From the NCBI RefSeq assembly GCF_019039215.1, contig NZ_JAHNZZ010000001.1, positions 2,388,603 through 2,438,490 on the forward strand: a stretch of 49,888 nucleotides of DNA, given 5' to 3'. Position 1 is the first letter of the stretch. Every line of letters starts with the position of its first letter. This stretch comes from Bacillus sp. FJAT-29790. Its GTDB lineage: Bacteria; Bacillota; Bacilli; Bacillales; Cytobacillaceae. Below, in pieces: positions 19,318-30,957 of this stretch. Position numbers and translations under genes: made by a program. The notes beneath the pieces are model-generated. The model was given only the letters and a program-made list of their open reading frames with translations. It searched no databases and was not told the DNA's origin.

Positions 19318-19344
19318 ATGGTTATTTCCCTCCAACAATCTATT

Positions 19345-19529
19345 ATCTCTGTTAACCTTGCCTGTTGATTTCCACTCCAGGCGCTTCGCTTTCCGCGGGG
19401 CGGGCGGTGAGCCTCCTCGGCGCATGCGCCTGCGGGGTCTCACCTGTCCCGCTACTCCCGCAGGAGTCTACGCGCCTTCCGTTCCAATCAACAAAGTGCA
19501 AAAATCAACATTAAACTTTAACATAGTCT
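19345..19529. repeat. MITE-like repeat, family B (copy B1), in the tig leader
   Basis: The core runs from TTGATTTCCACTCCAGGCG to CGCCTTCCGTTCCAATCAA, with ends related to CTGTTAACC (left) and CTTTAACATAG (right). It lies between the tig promoter and the tig start codon. It would therefore be transcribed as a GC-rich hairpin in the 5' UTR. Confidence 0.8.
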
Positions 19530-19566
19530 TTTATAAAGATATACCATTTACATATACAACCATTAT

Positions 19567-19594
19567 ATTATAACATACGACGCTATTCTTTCAA
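19567..19594 (-). promoter_or_regulatory. tig promoter
   Basis: TTGAAA (19589-19594) and TATAAT (19567-19572) are separated by 16 bases, with TGT before the -10 (extended -10). This is a strong vegetative-type promoter. The start site would be near 19560. Confidence 0.75.
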
Positions 19595-19603
19595 GATTGA
19601 AGA

Positions 19604-20632
19604 CTAAAAATTGGGGTAAGAAATTTCTTCTATTTTCTTCAGAAACAATCCCGCTTCTATAATATCATTTTCATTCGCATTATAACTCCTTGCTATCTCC
19701 TCAATATCATACGAAATTCCATGATAGTCATTGGCCAAGGAGTGATAGGCAGCTGCTAAAGAACTCTCCTCAAAAGTCTCGAATGTAAAAGGATAAATGA
19801 TAAAGAAATGCCGCTCGATCAAACTTTTGATATTTTCAAGTAAGACAGGATCCTCATGTTCTAGCTGTCCCCCCAGCAATTCAAGCAGTATTTTCAGTTG
19901 AGGCTGCTCATGAACAGGCAATAGATTAGCTGGAATGACTGAAATTTCCCTATCTAACTTTCGAATCATGACTTCTTTGTCATAATCCTGGTCTAACAAT
20001 ATATTTAACAGCAATGTTTTTACAAATAGGTTCCCCTCCGCAGACTGGAGGTAAGTTTGAATCTCCTCAACATAAGGCCGAATATTTCTGTCAGCTAGTT
20101 GAGCGATAAGAAGCATCTGTTCTTTATGATCTTCGAGAGTAAATAGGTTAAGCTCTTTGTTTTCAGTTTCATAAGAAAGATCTGGGTCTAACTCTTTCTG
20201 TGGAATCGATTCCGCCATCCTCCTGCTAAATTGGAGCATGCGGGTAAAATGCTCAATTTTTTCACCAGGAATCTCGTTTTCTTCTATTAATGCTTCTATA
20301 GTTGTCACGATTTCATCATATTGATGGAGCTGGACAAGAATCATTAAGTAGATGTCAATAATTTGGATGTAATTCCCAATTCCCATTTGCAGCATATTAT
20401 TTGCTCGCTCTTTCGCAAGCTGTAATGAACCAAATTCAAAATAAGCAAGAATTAGACCAATATGTACTTCACTATTTTCCGGTTCCAACGCCATTGCTTC
20501 TTCAAATAAATCAATGGCTTCTGTGAACTTTTTCCTTTGAAGGCTTTCAAGCCCTTTTTCCAGAAGCCTTTTTTCGAGGTCCGGAAATAAAATCACTTTA
20601 TCATTCAATTTTTTCCGTTCCCGCTTTTTCAT
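19604..20632 (-). CDS. ysoA: YsoA, TPR-repeat protein
   Basis: This 342-residue, largely helical soluble protein has tetratricopeptide-like repeats near the N-terminus (GLESLQRKKFTEAIDLFEEAMALEPENSEVHIGLILAYFE). The remainder is acidic and helical. The function is unknown; TPR proteins usually mediate protein-protein contacts. The position between leuD and tig matches B. subtilis ysoA. The start MKKRERKKLND at 20632 follows GGGCGGGAGAATA. An in-frame extension upstream runs into repeat C2 and lacks an RBS. It ends only about 10 bases before the tig -35, with no obvious terminator. Confidence 0.85.
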   Translation of the reverse strand: MKKRERKKLNDKVILFPDLEKRLLEKGLESLQRKKFTEAIDLFEEAMALEPENSEVHIGLILAYFEFGSLQLAKERANNMLQMGIGNYIQIIDIYLMILVQLHQYDEIVTTIEALIEENEIPGEKIEHFTRMLQFSRRMAESIPQKELDPDLSYETENKELNLFTLEDHKEQMLLIAQLADRNIRPYVEEIQTYLQSAEGNLFVKTLLLNILLDQDYDKEVMIRKLDREISVIPANLLPVHEQPQLKILLELLGGQLEHEDPVLLENIKSLIERHFFIIYPFTFETFEESSLAAAYHSLANDYHGISYDIEEIARSYNANENDIIEAGLFLKKIEEISYPNF

Positions 20633-20681
20633 TATTCTCCCGCCCCAAACATTATTTACAGTAAGTTTAGCATGGGAATTA

Positions 20682-20928
20682 AGAAAAGCGCAAGGCGCCC
20701 GAATGTCGGCGACAAGCATAAGACGAGCCAGCTAAAAGGCTGTTCTTTAACCTTTTGGACGGATTGACCGAAATGTGGAGGCGACTGTTCAGGGACGATA
20801 GCATAAGACAAGCCCTGCAGGAATGCGTTCTTTCCCTTCTGGAAGGGATTCGCTTATGCTATCGTCCCTAGGAGCCGCAACTAGACACCTTTATGACCTC
20901 GAGCCGATGGCGCCTCGCGCTAGACAGC
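20682..20928. repeat. Family C repeat with a second copy nested inside (C2)
   Basis: The outer copy begins GAAAAGCGCAAGGCGCC and ends GATGGCGCCTCGCGCTAGACAG. After GACGGATTG it is interrupted by an inner unit (about 20767-20893) that starts AAATGTGGAGGCGACT, ends GCAACTAGACACC, and has a long stem GGGACGATAGCATAAG/CTTATGCTATCGTCCC. The outer copy then resumes at TATGACCTCGAG, as in copy C1. It lies between the leuD terminator and ysoA. Confidence 0.8.
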
Positions 20929-20964
20929 TATCTAACTTCAAAGAATATAATTTCATACTAATAA

Positions 20965-21009
20965 TAAACAAAAAAGATTCACAGTTTAAACTGTGAATCT
21001 TTTTTGTTT
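20965..21009 (-). terminator. leuD / ilv-leu operon terminator
   Basis: A near-perfect palindrome, AAAAAGATTCACAGTTT and its complement, adjoins the leuD stop and ends in T-runs on both strands. It is a strong intrinsic terminator. Confidence 0.9.
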
Positions 21010-21601
21010 ACGATAGAACTGCCTCTGCTTTTTCAAATTCAGCTATTTTCCCCTCTAATTGAAGGGTGATTTCAATTTCATCCCAGCCATTCACCAACAT
21101 CGTTTTCCAATATGCGTTGATCGGGAATGTGGTTGAAAAGCCATTATCATCTGTTACTTTCTCACTTTCAAGATCTATCTTTAACTGATATGGCTGATTT
21201 TTCGCTTGCTCCAATAAATAGGCAACCGCTTCAGGCTGAAGCTGAATTGGGAGCAATCCATTTTTCAAACAATTTTGATGGAAAATATCTGCAAAAGATG
21301 GTGCAATGACCACATTAAATCCATAGTCCATCAATGCCCACGGCGCATGTTCCCTTGAAGACCCACATCCGAAGTTTTCATTGGCAATCAGTACCGAAGC
21401 TCCTTCGTTTTCCGGGCGGTTTAATTCGAAATCTGGATTGGGTTCACCTTTTTCAGTAAAGCGCCAATCATAAAATAAATACTTTCCGAAACCGGTTTTT
21501 TCAATCCTTTTTAAAAATTGTTTCGGAATAATTTGATCTGTATCCACGTTCGCGCGATCAAGAGCGACTGCTTTTCCTGTTAATGTTTTAAATCCGCTCA
21601 T
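21008..21601 (-). CDS. leuD: 3-isopropylmalate dehydratase small subunit
   Basis: LeuD pairs with LeuC to isomerise 2-isopropylmalate to 3-isopropylmalate. The 197-residue protein has the swivelling-domain signature NFGCGSSREHAPWAL and the N-terminal GKAVALDRANVDTDQIIPKQFL. The ATG follows AAAGGAGGGAATTTC. It is the last gene of the ilv-leu cluster. The 53-bp gap to leuC contains a short family C repeat. Confidence 0.97.
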   Translation of the reverse strand: MSGFKTLTGKAVALDRANVDTDQIIPKQFLKRIEKTGFGKYLFYDWRFTEKGEPNPDFELNRPENEGASVLIANENFGCGSSREHAPWALMDYGFNVVIAPSFADIFHQNCLKNGLLPIQLQPEAVAYLLEQAKNQPYQLKIDLESEKVTDDNGFSTTFPINAYWKTMLVNGWDEIEITLQLEGKIAEFEKAEAVLS

Positions 21602-21618
21602 GAAATTCCCTCCTTTAT

Positions 21619-21652
21619 TGTCTAGCTAAAGCGCAGGGGCTGCCGCTTTTTT
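21619..21652. repeat. Short family C repeat between leuC and leuD (C5)
   Basis: On the minus strand the sequence runs AAAAAGCGGCAGCCCC to GCTTTAGCTAGACAAT, a miniature of the family ends. It is the only family C copy seen in the opposite orientation. Confidence 0.6.
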
Positions 21653-21654
21653 GA

Positions 21655-23070
21655 TTATTGAACGGTTTCTGCTGCCATTAATGCTCCGACGTCAACGAAT
21701 CGGCCATGCAGGGCTGCGGCTGCTGCCATAATTGGACTAACTAAATGTGTCCTTGCACCTGATCCTTGACGGCCTTCAAAGTTCCGGTTAGAAGTTGATG
21801 CGCAATGTTCTCCGCTTGGAACAATATCATTATTCATGCTTAAACACATGCTACAGCCAGAATCGCGCCATTCAAATCCTGCCTGCTTGAAAATGTCATC
21901 TAATCCTTCAGATTCAGCATTCTTCTTTACTGTCTGTGACCCTGGGACAACAAGTGCTCTAACATTTGGATGCACTTTTTTCCCTCTGACAATTTCAGCG
22001 GCTTGACGCAAATCTTCTAATCTTGAATTTGTACAAGATCCGATAAATACATGCTGAATCTCGATATCCTCGATCTTTTGACCTTCTTGCAGCCCCATAT
22101 ATGCTAGTGCTCTTTCTAGAGACTTTTTCTCCAGTTCAGTTTCGCATTCATTGAAGGTTGGGATACGCTCGTTTACTTTTGAAGTCATGGAAGGATTTGT
22201 TCCCCAACTGACCATAGGCGCAACATCATTTGCATCAATATTGATTACCTGGTCATATACAGCGTTCTGATCTGACGCCAGCTCCTTCCAGTTTTCAACT
22301 GCAAGTGAGAAATTCTCGCCTTTTGGCGCATGTTTTCGTCCCTCTAAGTAAGTAAAAGTAGTTTCGTCTGGGCTAATAAGACCTGCACGGGCACCGCCTT
22401 CGATAGACATATTGCAAATCGTCATTCTTTCTTCCATCGTCATCTTCTTAATGACTTCACCACAATACTCAATCACATGCCCTGTCCCAAAATCGAATCC
22501 ATAGTTTGCAAGTATATATAAAATAACGTCTTTTGCTGTTACCCCTTTTTGCATCTCACCGTTTATTTCGATCTTCATTGTTTTCGGCTTTGCTCTCCAA
22601 ATCGTCTGGGTTGCCATTACATGCTCAACTTCACTCGTTCCAATTCCAAATGCAATCGATCCAAAAGCTCCATGTGTAGATGTATGGCTATCACCGCAAA
22701 CAATAGTCATCCCTGGCTGCGTCAAGCCAAGCTCTGGACCAATTACATGAACGATCCCTTGATCCGGGCTATCGATTCCAGCTAAATGGACCCCAAACTC
22801 CAGACAATTTTTTTCTAATGTCGTCATTTGATTTAAAGCGACAGCATCATTAATTTCATAACGATTATCAGTAGGGATATTATGGTCCACTGTAGCAAAA
22901 GTTTTATCCGGTCTTCTTAACTTTCTATTTTTCATTCTTAAACCAGAAAATGCTTGTGGGGATGTAACCTCATGGACTAAATGAAGGTCAACATATAATA
23001 AATCGGGCTTTCCTTCTTCTTGATGGACAATGTGTTTTTCCCAAATCTTTTGGATAATAGATTTTCCCAT
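21655..23070 (-). CDS. leuC: 3-isopropylmalate dehydratase large subunit
   Basis: LeuC is the aconitase-like subunit carrying a [4Fe-4S] cluster. The 471-residue product shows [14 protein letters not shown], the substrate motif [12 protein letters not shown], and cluster cysteines in [13 protein letters not shown] and [11 protein letters not shown]. The start [13 protein letters not shown] follows GGAGGAGAGAAG. The frame extends 18 codons upstream into repeat C3, which is not credible coding sequence. It is separated from leuB by 189 bp holding repeat C3 and a terminator-like hairpin. Confidence 0.97.
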   Translation of the reverse strand: MGKSIIQKIWEKHIVHQEEGKPDLLYVDLHLVHEVTSPQAFSGLRMKNRKLRRPDKTFATVDHNIPTDNRYEINDAVALNQMTTLEKNCLEFGVHLAGIDSPDQGIVHVIGPELGLTQPGMTIVCGDSHTSTHGAFGSIAFGIGTSEVEHVMATQTIWRAKPKTMKIEINGEMQKGVTAKDVILYILANYGFDFGTGHVIEYCGEVIKKMTMEERMTICNMSIEGGARAGLISPDETTFTYLEGRKHAPKGENFSLAVENWKELASDQNAVYDQVINIDANDVAPMVSWGTNPSMTSKVNERIPTFNECETELEKKSLERALAYMGLQEGQKIEDIEIQHVFIGSCTNSRLEDLRQAAEIVRGKKVHPNVRALVVPGSQTVKKNAESEGLDDIFKQAGFEWRDSGCSMCLSMNNDIVPSGEHCASTSNRNFEGRQGSGARTHLVSPIMAAAAALHGRFVDVGALMAAETVQ

Positions 23071-23087
23071 CTTCTCTCCTCCATTCC

Positions 23088-23187
23088 GAAAAGCGTAAGC
23101 GCCTTCGGAACAATCACAGAACAAATTGTTCCTGCGATGATTATTCCGAGAAGCATTCCTTAATGCTCAGCGCCGAAGCTAGACAAT
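23088..23187. repeat. Family C repeat inside the leu operon (C3)
   Basis: The element begins GAAAAGCGTAAGCGCCTTCGG and ends AGCGCCGAAGCTAGACAA. Internal arms include GGAACAAT/ATTGTTCC. It sits between leuB and leuC, just upstream of the leuC RBS. Confidence 0.75.
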
Positions 23188-23198
23188 CTTTTTAAAAG

Positions 23199-23225
23199 AA
23201 ACACGACCAGTTACAGGTCGTGTTT
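23199..23225 (-). terminator. Terminator-like hairpin between leuB and leuC
   Basis: AAACACGACC and GGTCGTGTTT form a perfect 10-bp stem with a seven-base loop. On the minus strand it is followed by CTTTTAAAAAG. It could attenuate transcription into leuCD or serve as a processing site. Confidence 0.55.
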
Positions 23226-23259
23226 GAGATTTTAGTACATTTTACGGTTGAAAAAATGT

Positions 23260-24372
23260 TTATGCATATGCACTCATGATGTTCATAATCGCTTCATTAT
23301 CTAACAAAGTCGCCTTTACTTCTTCAATCATTTCAGATGTTGTCACCTGCTTCATTCCAAATGTGACGATATCTTTTGTCCTAAAGCCGGCATCAAGCAC
23401 CTGATTTACAGCATTTTCAATTGCTTCTGCCTCCTCGTTCATTCCAAAAGAAAGGCGAAGCATCATTGCTGCTGATAAAATCGTCGCTAACGGGTTGGCT
23501 GCATTCTTCCCTTCGATATCAGGAGCTGAGCCATGGATTGGTTCATATAAATATGGTCCGCTTTGAGATAGGCTTGCTGATGGGAGCATGCCCAAAGAGC
23601 CAGTTAAAACAGAAGCCTCATCACTTAAAATGTCACCAAACAAGTTTTCCGTTACAACGACATCGAATTGTTTCGGGTTTCTAATCAATTGCATCGCCGC
23701 ATTGTCAACAAGCATATGTTCAAGCTCAACATCAGGATATTCGTTGGAAATCTCTTCAGCTACTTCTCTCCACATTCGACTTGATTCCAAAACATTGGCT
23801 TTGTCAACAGAAGTAACCTTTCCCTTCCGTGTTCTTGCAAGTTCAAATGCGAGCTTAATGACCCTGGACATCTCATCTCTTTCGTAATATAAAGTATCTA
23901 CTACCCCATCTGCCCCGTTCTTCTGCGTCCGCTCACTAGGCTTTCCGAAATATAAGCCACCCGTTAATTCCCTGACCATGATCATATCAACGCCTTCAAT
24001 CACTTCTCTTCTAAGTGGTGAAGAATCAGCAAGACTTGAATAATAATTAGTTGGCCTTAAGTTAGCGTAAAGGTTTAAATCCTTACGAATCTTTAATAAA
24101 CCTCGTTCAGGACGGAGGTGAACCGGCTGCCGCTCCCATTTAGGACCGCCAACGGCTCCAAGTAATACCGCATCGCTTTGTTTACATAGCTTAACGGTTT
24201 CATCGGGCAGTGGGGTACCAACCGTGTCAATCGCTTCACCACCAATTTTTCCATATTGAAAATGAAACTGGTGACCGAAACGCTCGCCAACAGCTTGTAA
24301 AATTTCAATTGCTCCCTTTACCACTTCTTTCCCAATTCCGTCTCCTGGAAGTACCGCGATACGTTTTTCCAT
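23260..24372 (-). CDS. leuB: 3-isopropylmalate dehydrogenase
   Basis: LeuB oxidatively decarboxylates 3-isopropylmalate to 2-oxoisocaproate using NAD+. The 370-residue protein has the N-terminal IAVLPGDGIGKEVV, substrate-binding RPERGLLKIRKDLNLYANLRP, MVRELTGGLYFG, the metal-binding region VVTENLFGDILSDEAS and the NAD-binding EPIHGSAPDIEGK. The ATG follows GACGGAGGGATAACA. The product is somewhat longer at the C-terminus than minimal family members, which is normal for Bacillus. Confidence 0.97.
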   Translation of the reverse strand: MEKRIAVLPGDGIGKEVVKGAIEILQAVGERFGHQFHFQYGKIGGEAIDTVGTPLPDETVKLCKQSDAVLLGAVGGPKWERQPVHLRPERGLLKIRKDLNLYANLRPTNYYSSLADSSPLRREVIEGVDMIMVRELTGGLYFGKPSERTQKNGADGVVDTLYYERDEMSRVIKLAFELARTRKGKVTSVDKANVLESSRMWREVAEEISNEYPDVELEHMLVDNAAMQLIRNPKQFDVVVTENLFGDILSDEASVLTGSLGMLPSASLSQSGPYLYEPIHGSAPDIEGKNAANPLATILSAAMMLRLSFGMNEEAEAIENAVNQVLDAGFRTKDIVTFGMKQVTTSEMIEEVKATLLDNEAIMNIMSAYA

Positions 24373-24492
24373 TGTTATCCCTCCGTCATATTTTTTGATT
24401 ATTTAAAGCTTCTCTTATGATTGCTAGAACATCCTTAGTTGCTCGAACGGAGCTTACTTATTGACTTAACTAGGCTTTTTTGTCAATCCCTA

Positions 24493-27049
<2,557 letters not shown>

Positions 27050-27127
27050 TTATCTCCCTTTCTTTTTAAAAGAATAATATTTTTATATAATATTAATGGC
27101 GTTTTTTTAGCGCCAATTATAACATTT

Positions 27128-27646
27128 TTAAACGATTGAATAAGTTTTTGCTTGGCTACTGGAGCGTTGTGTTCCCCGTGGGAAAGCTGTCGTCCCTGTT
27201 CTCGCAAGCTCTTTGATCCCATAAGGCTTGATCAGTTCAATAAATGCTTCAATTTTTTCTGATTCACCCGTAATCTGAATAACCATGCTGTCTTTACTTA
27301 CATCAATAACATTTGCCCGGAATGGTTCAATCAATGAATAAAGCTCATTTCTTGTCTGTGGTGTTGCAAGCACTTTAACTAGCGCAAGCTCCCGGGAAAC
27401 AACTGCTTGGTCGCTAATATCCGTGACTTTCAAGACATCAATTTGCTTGTTTAGCTGCTTCGTAATTTGTTCACTGTCCCGTTCATTCTCTACATGAATG
27501 ACACATGTAATCCTGGAAATTCCCTCGTGTTCTGTCGGGCCAACAGATATACTTTCAATATTATAATTTCGTTTTGAAAATAGATTTGTAATCCTATTTA
27601 GAACCCCAGCCCGATTCATTACTGTCAGACTAATAATTCGTTTCAC
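27128..27646 (-). CDS. ilvH: Acetolactate synthase small (regulatory) subunit
   Basis: IlvH activates the catalytic subunit IlvB and confers valine feedback. The 172-residue protein has the N-terminal ACT domain ([32 protein letters not shown]) and a C-terminal ACT-like domain. The start is GTG at 27644-27646, overlapping the ilvB stop by 4 bp (GTGA), which supports coupled translation and the expected subunit stoichiometry. Confidence 0.96.
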   Translation of the reverse strand: MKRIISLTVMNRAGVLNRITNLFSKRNYNIESISVGPTEHEGISRITCVIHVENERDSEQITKQLNKQIDVLKVTDISDQAVVSRELALVKVLATPQTRNELYSLIEPFRANVIDVSKDSMVIQITGESEKIEAFIELIKPYGIKELARTGTTAFPRGTQRSSSQAKTYSIV

Positions 27647-29358
27647 GGTTTCGCACCTACCATTTCATGTAATCCTTTTCCTGGTGCAATCATTGGATAG
27701 ACATTTTCACCGGGATCTACTCTAAAGTCCAGTAAGACTGGTTCACGGCTATTTAGCACTTCATTTAATACTTTTTCCGCTTCTTCCTCTGATTCAATTA
27801 CATACCCTTTAATGTCATAAGCTTCAGCAAGTTTTACAAAGGACGGCTGGGCAGTCATGATACTATGTGAATAACGAGATTCGTAAAAGATTTCCTGCCA
27901 TTGGCGAACCATGCCTAGAGCCATATTATTGAATATTGCGATTTTTATAGGTAGATTCATTTCCTTAATAACCGCAAGCTCCTGGGTGGACATTTGAAAT
28001 CCTGCATCTCCCAAAACCGCCACGACACATGCTTCCGGATCTGCGATTTGAGCGCCGATACTGGCTGGAAGACCAAATCCCATTGTTCCAAGCCCACCTG
28101 ATGTGACCCATCTGTCAGCATTTTTAAATTGATAATACTGTGCAGCCCACATTTGGTGCTGGCCAACATCTGTGACGACAATTGCTTCTCCTGCTGTTTT
28201 TGTGTATAGCATTTCCATCACTTTTTGAGGCTTTAATACGGATGATTCTCCGTAGTAATATGGATATTCTTCCTGCCATTTTTGAATAAGCTCGAGCCAT
28301 TCCTTATTGGCTGGCGGTTTTCCTTCTTGAAGCAATAGCTGCTTCAAAGCTTCTTTCGCATCGGCCACAACCGGGATCGATGTTGGAACGTTTTTACCAA
28401 TCTCGGCTGGATCAATATCAATGTGGGCAACAGTTGCATGCGGAGCAAAATACTCTAAATTCCCTGTAAGCCGATCATCGAAGCGCGCTCCAATATTGAT
28501 AAGTAAATCGCATTCACTCAGTCCCATATTCGAAGCGTAACATCCATGCATTCCTGCCAATCCGACGAACAGCTTATGATCTGCCGGAAAACCTCCAAGG
28601 CCAAGAAGTGTGTGGATAACAGGAATTTGCTGCTGTTCTGCGTAATCTTTTAATTCTTGAGACGCTTTTGCATGAAGGACTCCTGCTCCAGCTAAGATTA
28701 CGGGCTTTTTCGCCCTGCTAACCGCCTCCGTTAATTTTCGAATTTGCAAGTAATTCGGCTGCAATGTTGGCTGATACCCTGGTAAATTAATTTCCTGCTC
28801 TTCCGGAGGTTCTGAAACTGCTTGTGCAATATCCTTTGGAATATCGATCAGTACCGGACCTGGTCTTCCACTTGATGCGATATAAAATGCTTCTTTAACA
28901 ATCCGAGGAATATCTTCGATGTTGCGTACTTGAATGTTATACTTAGTAATCGGTGTTGTAATGCCAAGAATATCAGCTTCCTGAAAAGCATCTGAACCAA
29001 TTACACTTGTCGCCACTTGGCCAGTGAAAACGACAAGCGGCAAAGAGTCCATCATAGCATCAGTAAGTCCTGTCACAATGTTAGTAGCTCCCGGACCTGA
29101 TGTCGCGATGACAACGCCCGGCTTACCGGAAATCCGCGCATAACCTTCAGCTGCGTGAATCCCTCCTTGCTCATGCCTCGGTAATACATGAAGAATTTTC
29201 GAATCATATAATTTGTCATAAATCGGGAGAATAGCTCCACCTGGATATCCAAAAATCACTTCTACATTTTCCTTTTCTAAGGAATCTAATAATAGATCAG
29301 CACCAGTGAGCATTTTCGTTTCAGCCTTCGATTCTGATAAGGCAGCTTCCTGCAACAT
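27643..29358 (-). CDS. ilvB: Acetolactate synthase large (catalytic) subunit
   Basis: This ThDP- and FAD-dependent enzyme forms acetolactate or acetohydroxybutyrate. The 571-residue product has the N-terminal PYR domain ([15 protein letters not shown], with the conserved glutamate in [15 protein letters not shown]). A central FAD-binding domain follows. The C-terminal ThDP motif is [12 protein letters not shown] ... IFNN. It is the first gene of ilvBHC-leuABCD, and its start follows GAGGAGG with a ten-base spacing. A T-box leader precedes it. Confidence 0.97.
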   Translation of the reverse strand: MLQEAALSESKAETKMLTGADLLLDSLEKENVEVIFGYPGGAILPIYDKLYDSKILHVLPRHEQGGIHAAEGYARISGKPGVVIATSGPGATNIVTGLTDAMMDSLPLVVFTGQVATSVIGSDAFQEADILGITTPITKYNIQVRNIEDIPRIVKEAFYIASSGRPGPVLIDIPKDIAQAVSEPPEEQEINLPGYQPTLQPNYLQIRKLTEAVSRAKKPVILAGAGVLHAKASQELKDYAEQQQIPVIHTLLGLGGFPADHKLFVGLAGMHGCYASNMGLSECDLLINIGARFDDRLTGNLEYFAPHATVAHIDIDPAEIGKNVPTSIPVVADAKEALKQLLLQEGKPPANKEWLELIQKWQEEYPYYYGESSVLKPQKVMEMLYTKTAGEAIVVTDVGQHQMWAAQYYQFKNADRWVTSGGLGTMGFGLPASIGAQIADPEACVVAVLGDAGFQMSTQELAVIKEMNLPIKIAIFNNMALGMVRQWQEIFYESRYSHSIMTAQPSFVKLAEAYDIKGYVIESEEEAEKVLNEVLNSREPVLLDFRVDPGENVYPMIAPGKGLHEMVGAKP

Positions 29359-29389
29359 TTATGATAAACCTCCTCTTTTTTCTTTAATA

Positions 29390-29849
29390 ACCAAAATAAA
29401 AAGCCCTTCCATCCCTCATAAACCTACTATTCCTAGGTAAAAGGGATGGAAAGGCTTTATTAACCTATTCCACGGTACCACCCTGATTCACGCAGATTGC
29501 GTGCACTTATGAACAGCTAAATGCTGTTCGTTTTGATAACGGGTGGCAAACACCCGACCAGCTCTACTTGATAATTCTTTCAAGCTGATGCTCTGAGGTG
29601 AGTTCATTTTATGTTGGAAATACCGGTTTTCAGCAATCCCGGCTCTCTGGAAATCCCGTTACATAAAACTACTTATCCTCTTCTTCGCTTTCACAATATT
29701 TAACTAACGTGGTAACGTCGTGATCCTTTAAATCATTGAATTCCTTAGTTAAAAAAAACGAATAAATTTTGTGATATTGTTTCTACCAAAGCTCGGATCC
29801 AATTTCATGTTTGAAATTTTCTGGCCGCTTGTTTTGGTTTCTTATATTG
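29390..29849 (-). promoter_or_regulatory. Leucine-type T-box leader of the ilv-leu operon
   Basis: On the minus strand the leader has an AGTA-type motif (GGATAAGTAG), a GCTGAAAAC apical motif and the specifier CTC (leucine; 29600-29602) in the context GAACTCACC. The T-box AGGGTGGTACCGTGG is at 29470-29484. An intrinsic terminator has arms AAAGCCTTTCCATCCCT and AGGGATGGAAGGGCTTT (29398-29460), followed by a T-run. Uncharged tRNA-Leu would stabilise the antiterminator and allow expression. The B. subtilis ilv-leu operon has a comparable leader with a leucine specifier. Confidence 0.95.
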
Positions 29850-29855
29850 AGGACT

Positions 29856-29884
29856 ATCTTACGCTCATTTTATTAAACCGTCAA
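29856..29884 (-). promoter_or_regulatory. ilv-leu operon promoter
   Basis: TTGACG (29879-29884), a 17-base spacer and TAAGAT (29856-29861) give a good sigma-A promoter. The predicted start is near 29849, making a leader of about 490 nt. Confidence 0.8.
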
Positions 29885-29897
29885 CACCCTTTTAACG

Positions 29898-29912
29898 AAT
29901 TATCCGATAATT
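29898..29912 (-). promoter_or_regulatory. CodY-like box upstream of the ilv-leu promoter
   Basis: The palindrome AATTATCGGATAATT matches the CodY consensus AATTTTCWGAAAATT at 12 of 15 positions and is centred about 55 bases upstream of the predicted start. CodY control of ilv-leu is established in B. subtilis. Here it is inferred from the motif. Confidence 0.5.
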
Positions 29913-30199
29913 TCAATTTATCCAATTAGTTGTATCCGCTTTCATTGTTGATTTATTGATATTCTTCAGAGCAAAAAAAAAATAATTTATTTTTGTGAAC
30001 TAAGCAATTCTTCACAAAAATCTTTTAATTAATCAGAGGAATTTTCAAACAATAAAAAAAGAGAATAAAAAAACTCACCGATTGGCAAGTCTTGGAATGT
30101 TGAATGCAGAGATCTAGTTGCACATTAATGATCTTCATTCTTATTGGGCTATTTCATATTTTTCCCTTTCTACCGTATAATATAGATTTGGGTAACATA
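29913..30199. other. Spacer, nothing recognised beyond AT-rich sequence
   Basis: This very AT-rich stretch lies between the ilv-leu control region and the tRNA terminator, with homopolymer A-runs near 29972-29982 and 30052-30061. There is no ORF with an RBS and no clear hairpin. It may contain further CodY or global-regulator contacts, but none was clear. Confidence 0.4.
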
Positions 30200-30202
30200 A
30201 AA

Positions 30203-30234
30203 AAAACTCACCTTGAAGGTGAGTTTTTTTTAGT
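30203..30234 (-). terminator. tRNA-Arg terminator
   Basis: AAAAAACTCACCTT and AAGGTGAGTTTTTT form a perfect stem with T-runs on both strands, directly 3' of the tRNA on the minus strand. Confidence 0.9.
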
Positions 30235-30242
30235 GTAAATGA

Positions 30243-30316
<74 letters not shown>

Positions 30317-30417
30317 ATATGATATTATTCAAGGACAATATTTATTGTATTATGCTTACAACCAAAAGTCAACAACAAAACCTAAAAAACTTTTTTGAAG
30401 GGAAGCTTTTGCTTCCC

Positions 30418-30957
30418 TCAATTAGTATATTCTGTTCCTTCATATTTTGGAAGTGAAAATTCCTGGGTCATTTCACCTATTTCTCCTTGATTTAAATCAT
30501 ATACACGTAGTATTATTCCGCCGTTACCCACATCTAAAATGACATACGTTTTTTCTGTTCTTCCTCTAGGCAGCCTGATACTTCCTGGATTTACGTAGAG
30601 AATATTATCAATCATCTCTGCTCCTAGATAATGGGAATGTCCAAAACAAACAATATCGGCATTCAATTCCTTTGCACGATAAGAAAGATTCATTAAGGTT
30701 GATTTTACGGCGTATCGGTGACCATGGGTAACGAAAACATTCAGGCCCTCTTCTTTTAACACGAGATCCTCTGAAAATTCCCCTTCAAAATCACAATTCC
30801 CGCGGACAACAGAAAATCCAGCTAAAGAGTGATCAGCTGCCGGAAGCTCTGAATCCCCACAATGGATCATTAAATCTGTTTCCATGGCATGCTTTTCCTT
30901 TATTTGATGTAGCTCTGCTGTTAGTCCATGGCTGTCACTGACGACGAGGATTTTCAT
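30418..30957 (-). CDS. ysnB: YsnB, YfcE/MJ0936-family metallophosphoesterase
   Basis: This 179-residue calcineurin-like phosphoesterase shows the metal-site blocks SDSHG (near the N-terminus), CGDSE, RGNCD, THGHRY and GHSH. The family hydrolyses phosphodiesters, but the physiological substrate is not certain. The ATG overlaps the rdgB stop by 4 bp, so it is translationally coupled to rdgB and belongs to the rph-rdgB-ysnB unit, the same order as in B. subtilis (rph-ysnA-ysnB). Confidence 0.92.
   Translation of the reverse strand: MKILVVSDSHGLTAELHQIKEKHAMETDLMIHCGDSELPAADHSLAGFSVVRGNCDFEGEFSEDLVLKEEGLNVFVTHGHRYAVKSTLMNLSYRAKELNADIVCFGHSHYLGAEMIDNILYVNPGSIRLPRGRTEKTYVILDVGNGGIILRVYDLNQGEIGEMTQEFSLPKYEGTEYTN

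Noticed and set aside
19318-19443. N-terminal extension of trigger factor
   Set aside because: It is an arginine-rich reading of repeat B1. The family N-terminus and RBS place the start at 19317.
20965-21009. Long palindrome considered as an operator
   Set aside because: It adjoins the leuD stop and has T-runs on both sides, so an intrinsic terminator is the simpler explanation.
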